From positions 124,001-188,000 of the forward strand of contig NZ_JABGCB010000012.1 in NCBI RefSeq assembly GCF_013149295.1: a stretch of DNA of 64,000 bases, written 5' to 3'. This document shows, in pieces, positions 8,564 to 16,581 of this stretch. Position 1 is the stretch's first letter, and the number at the start of each line of letters is the position of its first letter. The position numbers were made by a program, and so were the translations under genes. Source of the DNA: Novosphingobium sp. SG751A (lineage in GTDB: Bacteria; Pseudomonadota; Alphaproteobacteria; Sphingomonadales; Sphingomonadaceae). The notes beneath the pieces are model-generated. The model was given only the letters and a program-made list of their open reading frames with translations, had not been told where the DNA came from and made no database searches.

Positions 8564-10072
8564 ATGGTCGCGCTGGTCCGGACGGTGGCCTATCTGGGGC
8601 TGGAGGCGCGCGCCGTCGAGGTGCAGTGCCAGCTCGCCCCCGGATTGCCAGGCTTTACCGTGGTGGGCCTGCCCGACAAGGCGGTGAATGAAAGCCGCCA
8701 GCGGGTGCAGGCCGCCCTGACCGCGATGGGACTGGCCCTGCCGCCCAAGCGGATCACCATCAATATGTCGCCCGCCGATCTGCCCAAAGAAGGCTCGCAT
8801 TACGACCTGCCCATTGCGCTGGCGCTGCTGGCCGCGATGGGGGTGATCGATGCCGAGCAGATGGGCGATTTTCTGGCTGTTGGCGAATTGTCGCTCGATG
8901 GGCGGATCGTCGGCTCGCCCGGCGTGCTGCTGGCCGCGCTCCATGCCAGCGAGCATGAGCTGGGCCTGATCTGTCCCGCCGCGCAAGGTTCCGAGGCAAG
9001 CTGGGCCGCAGGCATCCCCGTGGTCGCCGCGCCCGATCTGGCCAGCCTGCTGGCCCACCTCAAGGGCACGCAGGCGCTTTCGCCCCCCTCGCCCGGCCAA
9101 AGCGCAGCAGCCATGCAGGGGCCGGATCTGCGTCAGGTCAAAGGGCAGGAGACGGCGCGGCGGGCCTTGGAAATCGCGGCGGCGGGCGGGCACAATCTGC
9201 TGATGATCGGGCCGCCCGGTGCGGGCAAATCGCTGATGGCCTCCTGCCTGCCCGGCATTCTGCCCGAGCTGACGCCCGCCGAGGCGCTCGAAGTCTCGAT
9301 GATCGCCTCGGTCGCCGGAACGCTGGAGGGCGGGCGAATCAGCCGCGCCCGCCCATTCCGCAGCCCCCATCATTCGGCCAGCATGGCCGCGATGACCGGC
9401 GGCGGATTGCGCGTGCGGCCCGGCGAAGTGTCGATGGCCCATCTGGGCGTGCTGTTCCTTGACGAATTGCCCGAATTCCAGCGCGGCGTGCTCGATTCGC
9501 TGCGCCAGCCTTTGGAGACCGGCGAAGTCACCGTCGCCCGCGCCAATGCCCATGTCACCTTTCCCGCGCGGGTCCAGTTGATCGCGGCGATGAACCCCTG
9601 CCGCTGCGGCCATCTGGGCGATGCGGGGCTGGCCTGTTCGCGCGCGCCGCGTTGCGCAGGGGATTATCAGAGCAAGGTTTCAGGCCCACTGCTCGACCGT
9701 ATCGACCTGCATGTCGAGGTCGAGGCGGTGCGCGCCTTCGATCTGGCCCTGCCCTCCGCGGCCGAGAGCAGCGCGCAGGTGGCCGCCCGCGTGAATGCCG
9801 CGCGCCGGGTGCAGACCGAACGCCTCCACGGATCACGAATGCGCAGCAACGCCGATCTGGATGGCGAATCGCTCGACCGCTTTGCCACGCCCGATGGCGA
9901 GGGCATGAAATTGCTGATCCGCGCCGCCGAGGCAATGAATCTGACCGCGCGCGGCTATACGCGAATCCGCCGCGTGGCGCGCACCATCGCCGATCTGGCG
10001 GGCGCGCAAAGTGTCTCGCGCGCCCATGTGGCCGAGGCGTTATCCTATCGCCGCCAACCGCCCCGCGCGTGA
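8564..10072 (+). CDS. yifB: YifB/ComM family Mg-chelatase-like AAA+ ATPase
   Basis: AAA+ ATPase of 502 residues from the ATG at 8564, which has GGGGAA upstream; the open frame extends further back but lacks family similarity. The N-terminal domain (VALVRTVAYLGLEARAVEVQ, LPGFTVVGLPDKAVNESRQRV) is typical of YifB. The Walker A motif GPPGAGKS is near residue 215, Walker B is VLFLDELPEF, followed by the Mg-chelatase region with AMNPCRCG. ComM, the characterised relative, is a helicase that promotes branch migration of incoming DNA in natural transformation. Whether this strain is competent is unknown. It is divergent from rpmH. Confidence 0.95.
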   Translation: MVALVRTVAYLGLEARAVEVQCQLAPGLPGFTVVGLPDKAVNESRQRVQAALTAMGLALPPKRITINMSPADLPKEGSHYDLPIALALLAAMGVIDAEQMGDFLAVGELSLDGRIVGSPGVLLAALHASEHELGLICPAAQGSEASWAAGIPVVAAPDLASLLAHLKGTQALSPPSPGQSAAAMQGPDLRQVKGQETARRALEIAAAGGHNLLMIGPPGAGKSLMASCLPGILPELTPAEALEVSMIASVAGTLEGGRISRARPFRSPHHSASMAAMTGGGLRVRPGEVSMAHLGVLFLDELPEFQRGVLDSLRQPLETGEVTVARANAHVTFPARVQLIAAMNPCRCGHLGDAGLACSRAPRCAGDYQSKVSGPLLDRIDLHVEVEAVRAFDLALPSAAESSAQVAARVNAARRVQTERLHGSRMRSNADLDGESLDRFATPDGEGMKLLIRAAEAMNLTARGYTRIRRVARTIADLAGAQSVSRAHVAEALSYRRQPPRA

Positions 10073-10187
10073 TCGGGGATTAAGGTTCTGTCACCCTTCA
10101 GGAGGTTTTGCGGCAGAGGTTGCAGAGCGAAGATTAGGTTATTAATGCTGGATTAATTCAGCAGTTTTGGGAAAGTTTGCCAAACGC

Positions 10188-10406
10188 ATGAAACCATTTG
10201 GTTTAATCCGTTGCCTCCTGTTTTCGCACGCCCCGAATCGCCGCAAGGTCAGGCGCTCGTCCAGCGATCACTATATCGGCCATTGCATCTATTGCGGCGC
10301 GCCGATCAAACGGCTCCATCGCGACAAATGGGCGCGCGACTGGGCGCGCACCTTCGGCATGGGCGGAAAATCACATCCAGTGCACGATCAGGAGATCGAG
10401 GACTGA
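10188..10406 (+). CDS. Small hypothetical protein with CxxC motif
   Basis: Unrecognised small protein of 72 residues from the ATG at 10188 (79 from 10167). It contains CIYCGAPIKRLHRDKW, a CxxC pair followed by a basic stretch, and an earlier Cys in IRCLLFSH, giving a possible half zinc-ribbon. The hydrophobic start (MKPFGLIRCLLF) is too short for a signal peptide. It sits alone in a 339-bp gap between yifB and the convergent cyclophilin gene, with its stop 6 bp from the latter's stop. Composition resembles its neighbours. Probably real, function unknown. Confidence 0.55.
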   Translation: MKPFGLIRCLLFSHAPNRRKVRRSSSDHYIGHCIYCGAPIKRLHRDKWARDWARTFGMGGKSHPVHDQEIED

Positions 10407-10411
10407 TCCGA

Positions 10412-11077
10412 TCAGGGCGCAACAACGCGCCGCACGCTGATGATTTTGACCGGCTGGGCCAGCATCTGCCCCTTCATAAAGCCCTCGCCCGCTTCCGGAT
10501 CGACCGGCTGGTCCCAAATTTTGCGCACCACATCCATGCCCGACACCACATGGCCAAAAGCGGCATAGCCGGCCTGCGCCTCCGGGTCGGCGGATTGCGG
10601 ATTGGCGTCCAACCCGTCAATATCGGACAGCAGAATCGAGAAATCCCCCGTTGCCGTGCCCGGCGCCAGACGCGCCAGCGAAATCGCCCCCGCCTTGTGC
10701 AACACGCCCGTCTGGCTGGTCGGCTCATGGGCGATGGGGGGGAAGGTCTTGCGGGGATCGCCGCGCGTGCCCGCCTGGATCAGGCCATTGGGCTGCTCGC
10801 CCCACTTCAGATGCATCGCGCGGTAAAACACGATCCCGTCAAAGCGCTTGTTATCAACATAGCGCATGAAATTGGCGGTGCTGATCGGGGCATGCTTGCC
10901 GTCCAGTTCCAGCGTGATGGTGCCAAGGTCGGTGACCATCGCCACGGTTTCCACGTCATGGAGCGGCTGGGGCGGGACCTCCTTGACCGCCGCCGGTTTG
11001 GGCGGGGCCTTGCGCGCGGGAGCGGCATAGGCAGGCGTGGTGATCAGCGCGGCGGCGAGAGCGAATCGGAGAAGCAT
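10412..11077 (-). CDS. Secreted cyclophilin-type peptidyl-prolyl isomerase
   Basis: Peptidyl-prolyl cis-trans isomerase of 221 residues with a signal peptide (MLLRFALAAALITTPAYA), so likely periplasmic. After a Pro/Lys-rich linker the cyclophilin fold starts at VAMVTDLGTITLELDGKHAPISTANFMRY. Conserved elements FDGIVFYRAMH and FGHVVSGMDVVRKI are present. The active-site Arg region reads FYRAM instead of the usual FHRVI, and GAISLAR replaces the common GTVSMAR, typical of the bacterial divergent group. It is followed, across repeat copy B, by the HAD gene upstream on the same strand. Confidence 0.88.
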   Translation of the reverse strand: MLLRFALAAALITTPAYAAPARKAPPKPAAVKEVPPQPLHDVETVAMVTDLGTITLELDGKHAPISTANFMRYVDNKRFDGIVFYRAMHLKWGEQPNGLIQAGTRGDPRKTFPPIAHEPTSQTGVLHKAGAISLARLAPGTATGDFSILLSDIDGLDANPQSADPEAQAGYAAFGHVVSGMDVVRKIWDQPVDPEAGEGFMKGQMLAQPVKIISVRRVVAP

Positions 11078-11103
11078 GGGAGGGAGGTTAAAGGGTTAAA
11101 GAT

Positions 11104-11326
11104 GCGAGGGTCTAGACCCTCGCGCTCCCGTTACTGTCTTTGTTGGGCTTATGGTTCGGCCTTGGGTCTCGGACGCCATGTTTGAATGTTGAAGCCTGCG
11201 GCGCGGCAAACGCATCCTTGTCCGCGCCGCAGGCTTTCAAACATCAGCGTCAAACACCCCGCCCCAACCAAACCCCACCCCATTAACGGGATTGCAAAGG
11301 GCCCCCGCCCTTTGCCCGCCGGAGGC
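11104..11326 (+). repeat. Intergenic hairpin repeat, copy B (type I left end, type II right end)
   Basis: Complete copy. It starts with the perfect 20-bp palindrome GCGAGGGTCTAGACCCTCGC (11104-11123) and CTCCCGTTACTGTC. The central stem GAAGCCTGCGGCGCGG pairs with CCGCGCCGCAGGCTTT. It ends with CCCCATTAACGGGATTGC and the type II hairpin plus GC-rich tail. The right end is 6 bp from the HAD stop codon. Confidence 0.9.
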
Positions 11327-11332
11327 AAAACT

Positions 11333-11953
11333 TTACAGCAGCCCCCGCCCCCGCAAATCCGCCTCCAGCGCCTCAGCCCCATCCACGAAATGATGCACAT
11401 GCCAGCCCAGCGTGCGCGCGGCGGCGATATTGTCGGCATTGTCGTCGATGAAGAACATCTCGCCCGGCGCATGGCCAAAGCGCTGCGCGGCAAGGTCGAA
11501 GATCGCCGCATCGGGCTTGATCATGCGCTCATGGCCCGACACCACGATATCGCGGAAGTGGTCGAGAACCGGGAAGGTCGGGCGGAACATCGCCCAGGCG
11601 TCCACGCCGAAATTGGTGATCGAATAGAGCGGCACCCCCCGCGCATCGAGCGCTCGCACAATGTCGTGAGTCCCCTCGATGGGGCCGGGCACGCATTCCA
11701 GCCAGCGCGGCGCATAGAGTTCGATCAGCGCGCGCTCCTCGGGATGTTCCTGCGCCAGTTCCTCGATCATCTCGGCAAAGGGTTTGCCCGCGTCATGCTG
11801 GGCGTGCCACTCCTCGCTGACCACTTCGCGCAGGAACCATTCGAGCCGGTCCGCGTCGGGGATCAGTTTTTCATACAGGCCCGCGATTCGCCATTTGACC
11901 AGCACCCGGCCAATATCGAACACCACCACATGAGGCTGCTTCTCGCTCATCAC
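11333..11953 (-). CDS. HAD-superfamily phosphatase (YihX-like)
   Basis: HAD hydrolase of 206 residues. Motif I is VVFDIGRVLVKW, with the D-x-G form typical of the YihX/haloacid-dehalogenase-like subgroup. Motif II is YSITNF, motif III the Lys in ERMIKPDAAIF and motif IV FFIDDNADNIAAA. The helical cap lies between about residues 17 and 90. YihX is an alpha-glucose-1-phosphate phosphatase in E. coli; that substrate is not established here. Met1 and Met2 are adjacent, so the start could be 11950. rpmJ lies 149 bp upstream. Confidence 0.88.
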   Translation of the reverse strand: MMSEKQPHVVVFDIGRVLVKWRIAGLYEKLIPDADRLEWFLREVVSEEWHAQHDAGKPFAEMIEELAQEHPEERALIELYAPRWLECVPGPIEGTHDIVRALDARGVPLYSITNFGVDAWAMFRPTFPVLDHFRDIVVSGHERMIKPDAAIFDLAAQRFGHAPGEMFFIDDNADNIAAARTLGWHVHHFVDGAEALEADLRGRGLL

Positions 11954-12008
11954 CTTCTCCGATTCGCCCTGATTCGCGCCGAAGCACCCAACTCAGGGAC
12001 CAGACGCA

Positions 12009-12045
12009 GCAAGCCCGCCATCGCGCTGGGCGGTGGCGGGCTTGC
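12009..12045 (-). terminator. Strong hairpin downstream of rpmJ
   Basis: GCAAGCCCGCCA (12009-12020) pairs perfectly with TGGCGGGCTTGC (12034-12045), a 12-bp stem with a 13-nt loop. It lies between rpmJ and the HAD gene on the same strand. There is no T-tract, so it may act as a stalling or mRNA-end-protecting hairpin. Confidence 0.6.
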
Positions 12046-12102
12046 AAGCTTACCCGTGGCAGGCAGGGAACCCCAGGGAACCCAATGCCGACCGCGTATC
12101 AA

Positions 12103-12228
12103 TTAGCCCTGACGAGCCTTGAAACGCTTTTGGGTCTTGTTGATGACATAGGTGCGGCCGCGACGACGGATCACGCGGTTATCCCGGTGACGGTCCTTCA
12201 GCGACTTGAGGCTGTTGCGAATCTTCAT
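12103..12228 (-). CDS. rpmJ: 50S ribosomal protein L36
   Basis: 41-residue L36 of the form found in alphaproteobacteria: MKIRNSLKSLKDRHRDNRVI followed by RRRGRTYVINKTQKRFKARQG. The zinc-binding Cys residues of classical L36 are absent (Cys-minus form). The ATG at 12228 is chosen; the frame continues upstream without L36 similarity. It lies 71 bp downstream of galE. Confidence 0.95.
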   Translation of the reverse strand: MKIRNSLKSLKDRHRDNRVIRRRGRTYVINKTQKRFKARQG

Positions 12229-12299
12229 GACAAATCCCTTTGCCCGAACCGACCGGGCCGAAAATTGAACCGCGCCGATAGGCTGCGTGGGTGGCAAAG

Positions 12300-13319
12300 T
12301 CAACCTTCGCCGCGAATTTCCGTCAGCTTACGCTCCCATGCCAAAGCATGGCCCACAATTACATCGAGATCGGCATAGCGCGGCACCCATGGCACGGTGG
12401 CCTTGATGCGCGCGTTGTCGGAAATCAGCGAATCGGGGTCGCCCGCGCGGCGCGGCTGCATCACACGCTTGATCGTGCGATTGGTCGCCCGGTCCACCGC
12501 GTCCAGCACGTCCAGCACCGAGAAACCGCGCCCATAGCCGGCATTCATCGTCAGCGAGCGCTGCGGCTGCTCAACCAACGCCTCCAGCGCCAGCACATGC
12601 GCATTAGCCAGATCCGAGACGTGGATATAGTCGCGCACGCCGGTGCCGTCGGGGGTGGAAAAATCGGTGCCGAACACGCCCACGCTCTCACGCTTGCCCA
12701 GCGCCGCCTCGACCGCAACCTTGATCAGATGAGTCGCGCCCGCCGTCGATTGCCCGGTGCGCGCTTCGGGGTCCGCCCCGGCCACGTTGAAATAACGCAG
12801 CGCGCAATAATTGATCGGATGGGCCGCCGCGACATCCTTAAGCATGATCTCGGTCATCAGCTTGGACATGCCATAGGGGTTGATCGGGACCTTGGGCATG
12901 TCCTCGTTGACAGGGGAAACCTCGGGAATGCCATAGGTGGCCGCAGTCGAGCTGAAGATGAAATGTTTGACACCGCCCGTCACCGCCGCCTCGATCAGGG
13001 CGCGGCTCTTGGCGGTATTATTGTGATAATATTTCAGAGGGTTTTCCACCGATTCGGGCACAACGACCGATCCGGCGAAATGCATGATGGCGCCGATCCC
13101 CTGTTCGGCGATGATTCGCGCGATCAATTCGCCATCGGCAATGTCACCCTGATAAAAGGCGACGCCGTCGGGCACGGCAAAGCGGAAGCCGGTGACCAGA
13201 TTGTCCACCACTGCCACTTTCCACCCTGCGTCCTTCAACGCCAGCACGGCATGGCTGCCAATATAACCCGCCCCGCCGGTGACAAGAACGGGAAGCTTTC
13301 CAATCGTTGCGTCTGTCAT
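12300..13319 (-). CDS. galE: UDP-glucose 4-epimerase
   Basis: Extended SDR epimerase interconverting UDP-glucose and UDP-galactose (cytosolic, NAD-bound), 339 residues from the ATG at 13319; an ATG at 13337 would add six residues. NAD-binding GGAGYIG near the N-terminus, HFAGSVVVPES, FSSTAATYG with the catalytic Ser/Thr, YGMSK (Tyr-x3-Lys) and the substrate-loop RYFNVAGADP are all present. The specificity gate residue is not readable with certainty, so UDP-GlcNAc activity is possible. Its product may feed exopolysaccharide or lipid glycosylation. Confidence 0.95.
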   Translation of the reverse strand: MTDATIGKLPVLVTGGAGYIGSHAVLALKDAGWKVAVVDNLVTGFRFAVPDGVAFYQGDIADGELIARIIAEQGIGAIMHFAGSVVVPESVENPLKYYHNNTAKSRALIEAAVTGGVKHFIFSSTAATYGIPEVSPVNEDMPKVPINPYGMSKLMTEIMLKDVAAAHPINYCALRYFNVAGADPEARTGQSTAGATHLIKVAVEAALGKRESVGVFGTDFSTPDGTGVRDYIHVSDLANAHVLALEALVEQPQRSLTMNAGYGRGFSVLDVLDAVDRATNRTIKRVMQPRRAGDPDSLISDNARIKATVPWVPRYADLDVIVGHALAWERKLTEIRGEG

Positions 13320-13507
13320 GGTTGCCGTCTCTAGCATGATCTATTGGACATGGGATTAAATTATGCGCCATTTTCATCGCAATCCTGCGACAATTTCGCA
13401 TATCCATCGCGCATCAGGTTCATCATCGGGCAAGCTATGACCGCCTAGCCTGAGGCCCAAGGGGCACAGAAACACCGCTATTGCCGCACAGAAAGTTGCA
13501 CACCGCC

Positions 13508-14212
13508 ATGAAGCCGACCATTTCCGGAAAGATCCCCGCTGCCCTGCTTGCCATTCTGGCTCTGTCCGCGCCTGCCCATGCCCAGCCCGGCTGGGGCGGA
13601 ATGGGGGGCTGGGGCGGCGGTTATGGCGGGTTTGGCGGTTACGGACGCGCTTCGGCCCCGCGCGATGACCGCGAGGGCCGGGTGGATGCCGAAAGGTTTC
13701 TGGCCGATGGCGCCATTCCTGCGCTGGGCCATGGCCGCATCACCTTGCGCACCATGCCCGGCACCACCGCTTCTGATCGAGAACAGGCCACATTCGAGGC
13801 CGCCGTGGTCGATCAACTGGCCAAGGCGGGCTATGACATTGCCAGCGCAGATGGCGGCCCCAACGGCGAAGGCGGCCAGCTCGTCGAGATCACCGTGGTG
13901 CGCGACCAGTTGGAACCCGCCGAGGAAAAGCGCAATCCGATCTCGGGCAGCGCGACGATGGGTGTGTCCAATCGCGGCTCGATGATGGGCCTGTCGCTGG
14001 CCTATGACGCCACCAAGCCGCGCGGCGCGCTGGTGATGACCAATATGGAAATCCGCATCCGCGACCGCGCCTCGGGCACAGCATTGTATGAGGCCCGCGC
14101 CCGCATCGCCACGCGCGAAGGCACCAAGGCGGCCAGCGACGATGCGGTCTCGGTCCGCCTTGCAGGCGCGCTGTTCGAGCGCTTCCCCTCCTCCTCGCTG
14201 GCGGCACGCTGA
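13508..14212 (+). CDS. Exported DUF4136-like protein, paralogue 1
   Basis: Secreted protein of 234 residues from the ATG at 13508, with a clean Sec signal peptide (KIPAALLAILALSAPAHA). A Gly/Trp/Tyr-rich stretch follows (about residues 28-48, GWGGMGGWGGGYGGFGGYG). The C-terminal domain (about residues 65-225) resembles DUF4136 envelope proteins and is clearly paralogous to the next gene: compare GHGRITLRTMPG with GHGTIAVVPGPG, and DQLAKAGYDIA with AQLAALGYTAA. There is no lipobox, unlike its neighbour. Function unknown; the pair probably works in the periplasm or outer membrane. Confidence 0.75.
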   Translation: MKPTISGKIPAALLAILALSAPAHAQPGWGGMGGWGGGYGGFGGYGRASAPRDDREGRVDAERFLADGAIPALGHGRITLRTMPGTTASDREQATFEAAVVDQLAKAGYDIASADGGPNGEGGQLVEITVVRDQLEPAEEKRNPISGSATMGVSNRGSMMGLSLAYDATKPRGALVMTNMEIRIRDRASGTALYEARARIATREGTKAASDDAVSVRLAGALFERFPSSSLAAR

Positions 14213-14236
14213 TTCGCCTCTTGCATGATCGCGCGC

Positions 14237-14258
14237 ATGGGGCCACCACCGGCCCCAT
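14237..14258 (+). promoter_or_regulatory. Hairpin covering the start of the second DUF4136 gene
   Basis: ATGGGGCC-ACCACC-GGCCCCAT is a perfect 8-bp stem with a 6-nt loop. Its 3' arm contains the first two bases of the ATG at 14257. It could block ribosome entry or act as an intergenic mRNA hairpin between the two paralogues. Confidence 0.5.
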
Positions 14259-14838
14259 GATGCGCTTTATCAGTTCACTCGCGCCCCTGCTGCTGCTTTC
14301 CGCCTGCGCCGTGCCGGTCGGCCCGGTCGAAGTTTCGCGCTTCCATGTCGCCGATGCCTCGCCGCTGGGCCATGGCACGATTGCGGTGGTGCCCGGCCCC
14401 GGCATGGATGGGTCCAGCCTCGAATTGCAATCCTATCAGATCGCGGTCGAAGCCCAGCTGGCCGCCCTTGGCTACACCGCCGCCCCGCCCGACAGTGCCG
14501 ATCAGATCGCCGCGATCCGCCTTGTCCGTACAGCCCTGACCGAGAGCCGCAGCCCGGTGGGCGTCAGCCTGGGCGCATCGGGCAGCAATTACGGCAGCGG
14601 CGCCGGGGTGGGCATTTCCATCCCGATCCGCACCGGTTCGAGCCAGAGCACCGCCACCGACCTCATCGTCGTCATCCGCGAGCGCGCCGGCGGCAAGGCC
14701 CTGTGGGAGGGCCGCGCCAGCTTTACTGTGTCCAGCGCATCGCCTCTGGCGCAAACCCAACTGGCCGCGCCCAAGCTGGCACAGGCGCTGTTCTCCGGCT
14801 TTCCCGGCCGATCGGGCGAAACCGTCCGCGTTCCCTGA
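14257..14838 (+). CDS. DUF4136-like lipoprotein, paralogue 2
   Basis: Predicted lipoprotein of 193 residues. MMRFISSLAPLLLLSAC gives a lipobox (LSAC) with Cys17 as the lipidation site and Ala at +2, compatible with outer-membrane sorting. The domain begins VGPVEVSRFHVADASP and continues through SYQIAVEAQLAALGY, a Gly/Ser-rich segment (GVSLGASGSNYGSGAGVGI) and ALWEGRASFTV to the end. It lies 44 bp after its paralogue on the same strand, so the two form an operon. Start codons at 14257 and 14260 are adjacent and lie at the edge of a hairpin. Confidence 0.8.
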   Translation: MMRFISSLAPLLLLSACAVPVGPVEVSRFHVADASPLGHGTIAVVPGPGMDGSSLELQSYQIAVEAQLAALGYTAAPPDSADQIAAIRLVRTALTESRSPVGVSLGASGSNYGSGAGVGISIPIRTGSSQSTATDLIVVIRERAGGKALWEGRASFTVSSASPLAQTQLAAPKLAQALFSGFPGRSGETVRVP

Positions 14839-14861
14839 TCCGCGTTCCATAGAGTACACCC

Positions 14862-15998
14862 ATGAGCGAATTTGCCATCCACATCGACTCCGCCTTTGAT
14901 TCGGGCAATATCGAGGTGCGCGCCATCCATGGCGCCACCGCCACGCTGGCCATCCGCCGCGATGCGCACAGTGATTTCTTCCAATGGTTCCATTTCCGCG
15001 TTTCGGGCGCGGCGGGGCGAGAGTTGGTGCTGCGCATCACCGGGCTGAACGCGGCGGCCTATCCGGGCGGTTGGGAAAACTATCGCGCCTGCGTGTCGGA
15101 AGACCGCGATTATTGGGGCCGCGCCGATACCGCATGGGACCCGGACACCGAAAACGGCACGCTGACCATCACCTATTCGCCCGAAAGCGAGATCTGCTGG
15201 TTCGCCTATTTCGCGCCCTATTCGATGGAGCGCCACCACGACCTGATCGCGCAGATCGCCGCCGAGCCGGGCGTCATCTATCGCCGCCTTGGCCAAAGCC
15301 TTGATGGCCAGCCGATCGACTGCCTGACCATGGGCGACGGACCGGTACAGATCTGGCTTCAGGCCCGCCAGCATCCGGGCGAGAGCATGGCGCAATGGTG
15401 GATGGAAGGGGCGCTGGATGCTCTGACCGATCCGGCCAATCCGCATGGGCGGTTGCTGCGGGAAAAGGCAACCGTGCATGTTGTGCCCAACGCCAATCCC
15501 GACGGGTCGCGCCGGGGGCATTTGCGCACCAATGCGGCGGGCGTGAACCTCAACCGCGAATGGCACGATCCCCGCTCCGACCGCAGCCCCGAAGTGCTGG
15601 CCATCCGCAATGCGATGGATGAAACCGGCGTCGCCCTGTGCATGGATGTGCATGGCGACGAGGCGATCCCGCATGTCTTCATCGCCGGTTTCGAGGGCAT
15701 CCCCGGCATCACGCAGGCGCAGCTGGCGTCATACCATCGCTATCTGGCAATTCTTGACGCGCAGACGCCCGATTTCCAGACCAAGGCGGGCTACCCAATC
15801 GCGCCTGCGGGCCGGGCCAATCTGACCATGGCCACCAACCAGATTGCGCAGCGGTTTGGCGCGGTGGCGATGACGCTGGAAATGCCCTTTAAGGACCACA
15901 ATGACCTGCCCTGCCCCGATCAGGGGTGGAGCCCGGAACGCAGCGCGCAATTGGGCCGCGATTGCGTCGCCGCGCTGGCGCAGTGGATTATGGCTTAA
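14862..15998 (+). CDS. M14 zinc carboxypeptidase of the cytosolic carboxypeptidase (CCP/Nna1-like) type
   Basis: Metallocarboxypeptidase of 378 residues without a signal peptide. An N-terminal beta-rich domain (about residues 1-120, containing FFQWFHFRVSGA) precedes the M14 domain, the layout of cytosolic carboxypeptidases. Zinc ligands His171 and Glu174 lie in RQHPGES and His264 in MDVHGDE; the catalytic Glu is Glu340 in TLEMPFK. NLNREW supplies substrate-binding Asn/Arg. Eukaryotic relatives remove glutamate side chains or C-terminal residues from tubulin; bacterial substrates are largely unknown. Its stop overlaps that of the convergent MarR gene, and it begins 23 bp after the lipoprotein pair. 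Confidence 0.9.
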   Translation: MSEFAIHIDSAFDSGNIEVRAIHGATATLAIRRDAHSDFFQWFHFRVSGAAGRELVLRITGLNAAAYPGGWENYRACVSEDRDYWGRADTAWDPDTENGTLTITYSPESEICWFAYFAPYSMERHHDLIAQIAAEPGVIYRRLGQSLDGQPIDCLTMGDGPVQIWLQARQHPGESMAQWWMEGALDALTDPANPHGRLLREKATVHVVPNANPDGSRRGHLRTNAAGVNLNREWHDPRSDRSPEVLAIRNAMDETGVALCMDVHGDEAIPHVFIAGFEGIPGITQAQLASYHRYLAILDAQTPDFQTKAGYPIAPAGRANLTMATNQIAQRFGAVAMTLEMPFKDHNDLPCPDQGWSPERSAQLGRDCVAALAQWIMA

Positions 15999-16432
15999 TC
16001 CCCTTCGATGGCGGCTTCTGCCGATTGCCAAAAGGCATGCAGAACCGCCATCGCCTGTTTGCGCAAAGGCGCGGGCACCCCCTCCATCAGCGTCTGCTCA
16101 TAGGCATCGATCACGGTGAGAACCTGCGTATGCAGCGCCTCGCCCTCGGCGCTCAGATAAAGCCCCTGCGAACGGCCATCGACTCGCTGGCGGTCGATCA
16201 GGCCCCGCGCCTCAAGCCGCGAGACGATCGGCACCATATTGGCCCGCTGAATATCGAGGATGCGCCCCGCCTCGCTCTGGGTAATGCCCGGTTGGCCGTT
16301 CAGCAGCATCAACAGGCTGGCATCGACATGGCGCAGCGAGAGCGCAGACAAGCGCCGGTTAAGCCCGGCCAGCGCCGCCGAGGAGGCCCGGCGCAGCACA
16401 TAGCCGGGAAGATTTGCCAATGGATCGTTCAT
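15995..16432 (-). CDS. MarR-family transcriptional regulator
   Basis: Winged-helix regulator of 145 residues from the ATG at 16432; the open frame extends to 16516 without MarR similarity. The DNA-binding segment is recognisable: ITQSEAGRILDIQRANMVPIVSRLEARGLIDRQRVDGRSQGLYLSAEG, with wing residues D-x-R. It is divergent from an acyl-CoA dehydrogenase gene with a 149-bp gap containing a perfect 7-5-7 inverted repeat, so it probably represses that gene and itself, with an acyl-CoA or aromatic-CoA as likely inducer (inference). Confidence 0.9.
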   Translation of the reverse strand: MNDPLANLPGYVLRRASSAALAGLNRRLSALSLRHVDASLLMLLNGQPGITQSEAGRILDIQRANMVPIVSRLEARGLIDRQRVDGRSQGLYLSAEGEALHTQVLTVIDAYEQTLMEGVPAPLRKQAMAVLHAFWQSAEAAIEGD

Positions 16433-16543
16433 AACAATCTTTCGTGAAGCCCGCGAGGACCGATGGCAAGGGGGGCGCGCAACAAAAATCCGCGCCGCGT
16501 GCGATTTTTCGACCATGGTGGCGATTGGCAGGCCCGTGCGTTA

Positions 16544-16562
16544 CTGTTATGCATGATAACAG
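16544..16562. promoter_or_regulatory. Palindromic operator between MarR and acyl-CoA dehydrogenase genes
   Basis: CTGTTATGCATGATAACAG: perfect 7-bp arms (CTGTTAT / ATAACAG) with a 5-bp centre, a geometry typical of MarR-family sites. It lies 20 bp before the dehydrogenase ATG and 111 bp before the regulator ATG, so occupancy would directly block the dehydrogenase. Confidence 0.65.
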
Positions 16563-16581
16563 AATTAAATGAGAGGACCGC

